From Zoogloeaceae bacterium (GTDB lineage: Bacteria > Pseudomonadota > Gammaproteobacteria > Burkholderiales > Rhodocyclaceae), in the NCBI GenBank assembly GCA_031267345.1, contig JAIRZG010000229.1, positions 1 to 9,285 of the forward strand: a DNA stretch of 9,285 nucleotides. The letters run 5' to 3'. The position numbers were made by a program, and so were the translations under genes. Numbering within the stretch: the stretch's first letter is position 1; each line of letters opens with the position of its first letter. This document shows positions 7,102-9,285 of this stretch, one piece after another. The notes beneath the pieces are model-generated. The model was not told the origin of the DNA, did not search any database, and was given only the letters and a program-made list of their open reading frames with translations.

Positions 7102-8718
7102 ATGACAGCATTTTCCATCAAAAGATTCCAGACGCCAAAGGTTTCGCGGATTGGCGATGCGGCGTTATTGATCAGCGTCATTCTGGCGGGAACGGTTTTT
7201 CCTCGTCTGATGTTGCTGGGTTTGTTTCCGGCAACGGACGATGGCTATTACGCCTATGTCGCGCAACAGATTTACCATGGCCTTGCCAATGGGCAGGGCA
7301 TTCCGGATTCCGGCGGACTTTCTTTGTATCCCCTGCTGTGCTCATGGATATTTTCTTTTGGCTATAACCCCATAATTTCGTTGCGGCTGATCGATTTGGG
7401 CGTGGCCATAATCACGGCGTTTCTGCTGTACCGGGTATTGGCGAGAACATGTAACAGCAACACTGGCGCGGCGCTGATTACCTTCCTTTTTACCTTTACT
7501 CTGAATCAGGCTGTGTTTATCGATAGCGGCTTCAGGAACAGCATCACGGCGGCTTTTGCGCCCCTGTTTCTAGCGTTGTATGTCGGAACGGGGGCAATCC
7601 AAAGCAAAAAATCCGGCAACGCCTGGCAGTTGGCGGGCGCTTTGACCGCGTTGGCGGTCGTTCTCCGGGAAACTTTCGCGCCTTTTGCGGTATTGGGGCT
7701 GGTCAGCGTATTCATCGCCCAAGGCAAGAAAGCGGCTTTGCGGTTTTTTATCGGCGGTGTCGCGACGGGTATTTTATTGATTGGCGGGATTCTCATGGCG
7801 CGCGGGGGCGTAACGGAAATTATCGCCGCGTATCGTTCGGCGGGCGCCGTATTTGGCTCCGTTCCAGATGGCGCGCATTTGGATCATTTTATTTCCTATG
7901 GGTTGATGACGATTTATTCCTCTTCAATCGTACTGGCGTTCAGCGCATTGGCTATCGTGATCCTGTTGTTCGCCATCTTCCTCCGCCGTGACAAGTCTCT
8001 CCTGTTAGCTATGGTTTTCTGGCTGTCTTTCATCGGCACAGCCCTGATCGAGGCGGCGATGAAGATATGTTACGCCTATCATTTTGCGCTTGCGCTTCCC
8101 GGCCTTGCCGGATTGTGCGCGTTGGCCCTACGCGAGATTATCCGGATATGGCCTGCCATAAAATTGAGCGGAAGCATGAATAACTTTCTTGCCGTGGTGG
8201 GCATCGTGTTGTCGGCAACCTGGCTTTATTCTTCCTGCTCCATGCGGTCGGAATTTTACTGGCCAGTGACGCTCGAAACATTGACCACGCCGGGCGGGGC
8301 ATGGCCGGAAAAGTTCGCAAACCAATCGAACTATCTGCTTGCGGCGGCGGAAATAAAAAAAGTAATTCCGGAGAACGGTACGCTCAGCATCAACAGGAAC
8401 ATGCATGTATTATACCCGCTGACGGGTCATCTTCCGCCTTCGCGTCGGCTGGATGACCTAGGCGCAATCACCATTTTACTGGATTTTTCCGTTCCGGACA
8501 CCCGGCAAGTCCTGCTGGATTGCGCGCCGGACGTTATCATGATTACACTCCAGGATGGTTGGTCTACAGGCGGCGGCAGCGCGCGCTTGCATGAAGCTGT
8601 TCTTGCGACGGGAATTTATGAGACGGTAGCAAGAATTCCGTTCGGCAACCGGACTCATGGCCATCTTGGCGGCATAATTTTCCGTAAAACGAAGGAAACG
8701 GCCTGTCTCGTGAAATGA
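7102..8718 (+). CDS. GT-C / family 39 (PMT/ArnT-like) membrane glycosyltransferase, paralogue 3
   Basis: A 538-residue protein aligned without gaps to paralogue 1: by hand count roughly 88 % identical over residues 1-380 and about 72 % over residues 381-538. It has the same multi-helix membrane part, acidic pair D46-D47 in ATDDGYYAYVAQQIY, LRETFAPF, and a C-terminal periplasmic-looking stretch ending GGIIFRKTKETACLVK, which is nearly identical in paralogue 1. A 139-bp stretch (7639-7777) differs from paralogue 1 at a single base, including at silent sites, so the two copies are either recently duplicated or exchange sequence. The gene is preceded by a full leader repeat and 99 bp of intergenic sequence, so it could have its own promoter. 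It ends with TGA at 8716-8718; no clear terminator is seen before 8860. Donor and acceptor are unknown. Confidence 0.8.
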   Translation: MTAFSIKRFQTPKVSRIGDAALLISVILAGTVFPRLMLLGLFPATDDGYYAYVAQQIYHGLANGQGIPDSGGLSLYPLLCSWIFSFGYNPIISLRLIDLGVAIITAFLLYRVLARTCNSNTGAALITFLFTFTLNQAVFIDSGFRNSITAAFAPLFLALYVGTGAIQSKKSGNAWQLAGALTALAVVLRETFAPFAVLGLVSVFIAQGKKAALRFFIGGVATGILLIGGILMARGGVTEIIAAYRSAGAVFGSVPDGAHLDHFISYGLMTIYSSSIVLAFSALAIVILLFAIFLRRDKSLLLAMVFWLSFIGTALIEAAMKICYAYHFALALPGLAGLCALALREIIRIWPAIKLSGSMNNFLAVVGIVLSATWLYSSCSMRSEFYWPVTLETLTTPGGAWPEKFANQSNYLLAAAEIKKVIPENGTLSINRNMHVLYPLTGHLPPSRRLDDLGAITILLDFSVPDTRQVLLDCAPDVIMITLQDGWSTGGGSARLHEAVLATGIYETVARIPFGNRTHGHLGGIIFRKTKETACLVK

Positions 8719-8867
8719 AGCGGGGCAATCGGGCTGAAGCGTGAGGCCGCTTGCAGCCGGGTCGCATTTACTCCAGTTGAACGCTCATGCGGTTGAAGTC
8801 CCTCCATAGCGGCAAGGATGGAACGGCAGAAGAATGGGCGACCGCAAGTCACTCCTACAGAACCGCC

Positions 8868-8902
8868 CCCTCTCCCCAACCCTCTCCCACGAGGGGAGAG
8901 GG
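8868..8902. repeat. GC-rich intergenic inverted repeat (CCCTCTCCCC type)
   Basis: CCCTCTCCCC (8868-8877) pairs perfectly with GGGGAGAGGG (8893-8902); a second arm CCCTCTCCC (8880-8888) can pair with the same right arm (8894-8902), giving two alternative hairpins. This wording is familiar as a dispersed intergenic repeat in many proteobacterial genomes. Located 150 bp after the glycosyltransferase array, it could also act as a transcription end or 3' stabilising hairpin, although no T run follows. The rest of 8719-8970 shows no gene that I can support. Confidence 0.65.
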
Positions 8903-8970
8903 AGTGAAAAGGGGGGAAGCGGGTTGAGCGGCGGGCAATTCTCCCTCCCCTTGAAGGGATACTGTTCTCT

Positions 8971-9156
8971 TTACACTGCCATCACGCCATGCCGTCGTTT
9001 GAACAGGAAAAAGAGGTCAAGCGTTATCCGAAGCATTTCCCGGGACTTTGAGAAACGCTTGCTCCTCCGGTTGAAACGCGCCGGATTGTCGCATATCGAA
9101 CGGTTGAAAGATTCCATCCGATGGGTCTGCGCCTTGATTTGTTCATCGTAAAACCA
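8971..9156 (-). pseudogene. Transposase C-terminal remnant, IS1-like
   Basis: The minus strand from 9156 to the TAA at 8971-8973 encodes 61 residues containing THRMESFNRSICDNPARF (from residue 11), then NRRSKRFSKSREMLRITLDL. The pattern 'IESxN..IR..LARFxRxSKxxSKSxEML' is what I recall from the C-terminal end of IS1-family and related DDE transposases, where the Glu of MESFN would be the last catalytic acid. The frame is open upstream only through a hairpin region to a TGA near 9222, and no start or N-terminal domain is found, so only a fragment is present. The IS left end may be near 8956, where GGGATACTGTTCTC begins; no partner repeat is visible. The family assignment is tentative, the transposase nature fairly likely. 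Confidence 0.55.
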
Positions 9157-9171
9157 ACTCCGGTTGAAACC

Positions 9172-9187
9172 CCGCCCTTCAGGGCGG
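9172..9187 (+). repeat. Hairpin 1 of three
   Basis: CCGCCC, loop TTCA, GGGCGG: perfect 6-bp GC stem. The context ACCCCGCCCTTCAGGGCGG closely resembles the hairpins found at the ends of IS200/IS605-type elements, although no TnpA or TnpB gene is present here. Confidence 0.6.
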
Positions 9188-9196
9188 TGGGAGCCG

Positions 9197-9220
9197 ACCC
9201 CTGCCTGAAGGCAGGGGTTT
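9197..9220 (+). terminator. Hairpin 2 of three, terminator-like
   Basis: ACCCCTGCC (9197-9205), loop TGAA, GGCAGGGGT (9210-9218): perfect 9-bp stem, followed by TT then C. Strong stem but short T run, so it may be an intrinsic terminator of weak type or part of a mobile-element end. Confidence 0.45.
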
Positions 9221-9229
9221 CAGGCGACC

Positions 9230-9262
9230 GTTTTGGGAGGGGAGAGAAACCCCTTCCAAAAC
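9230..9262 (+). repeat. Hairpin 3 of three, 13-bp stem
   Basis: GTTTTGGGAGGGG (9230-9242), loop AGAGAAA, CCCCTTCCAAAAC (9250-9262). All 13 positions pair in + strand RNA (one G-U); on the minus strand the same position is a mismatch, so the structure fits + strand RNA better. No T run follows. It could be a terminal structure of a small mobile element; nothing recognisable follows to the window end. Confidence 0.6.
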
Positions 9263-9285
9263 ACGCTAGACCGACAGACCTGAAG

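Noticed and set aside
8834..9151. 105-codon + strand frame
   Set aside because: Runs through the GC-rich intergenic repeat and antisense to the transposase remnant; no protein-like features.
9065..9170. Repeated CGGTTGAAA(C) words (9068, 9101, 9161) looking like CRISPR repeat ends
   Set aside because: Only 9-13 bases long, unequal spacing (33 and 60), and two of them fall inside the transposase remnant; no array.

Overview
The window looks like chromosomal DNA from a GC-rich proteobacterium, most likely a betaproteobacterium. This is inferred from an E. coli-type DedA, a coupled lipoprotein/purN pair and a DUF3108 protein lying together, and from the gene style; no rRNA or other marker is present to prove it. 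The window has three blocks.

Left block (1-3383). At the left edge, the last 33 codons of an IS5-type transposase run off the window on the + strand. A compact minus-strand operon follows, read from right to left: dedA (membrane protein, undecaprenyl-phosphate/lipid carrier handling family), a putative lipoprotein of unknown function, purN (GAR formyltransferase, purine synthesis), and a membrane-anchored DUF3108 protein with a long proline-rich linker. The genes overlap or nearly touch (10 bp overlap, 4 bp ATGA overlap, 7 bp gap), so they are probably co-transcribed and partly translationally coupled. This block is very GC-rich.

Middle block (3384-8718). A 350-bp divergent intergenic region holds a perfect 8-bp inverted repeat, candidate promoters in both directions and a short leader. 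Then come three tandem, same-strand paralogous genes of 537-538 codons. They encode polytopic membrane proteins of the GT-C / family-39 (PMT/ArnT-like) glycosyltransferase type. Copies 1 and 3 are about 83 % identical by hand count and copy 2 is more diverged and AT-richer. Copies 1 and 3 carry the same 77-bp leader with a conserved small hairpin; copy 2 keeps only its last ~28 bp. The membrane part is conserved and the C-terminal periplasmic-looking part has diverged, which suggests duplicated enzymes with differing substrates. Base composition is visibly less GC-rich than in the operon to the left.

Right block (8719-9285). No intact gene is seen. It holds a GC-rich intergenic inverted repeat of the CCCTCTCCCC type, the C-terminal remnant of a transposase on the minus strand (IS1-like by its motif), and three consecutive strong hairpins that resemble IS ends and/or terminators. 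The paralogue array therefore sits between transposon remnants, consistent with an accessory, locally amplified region.
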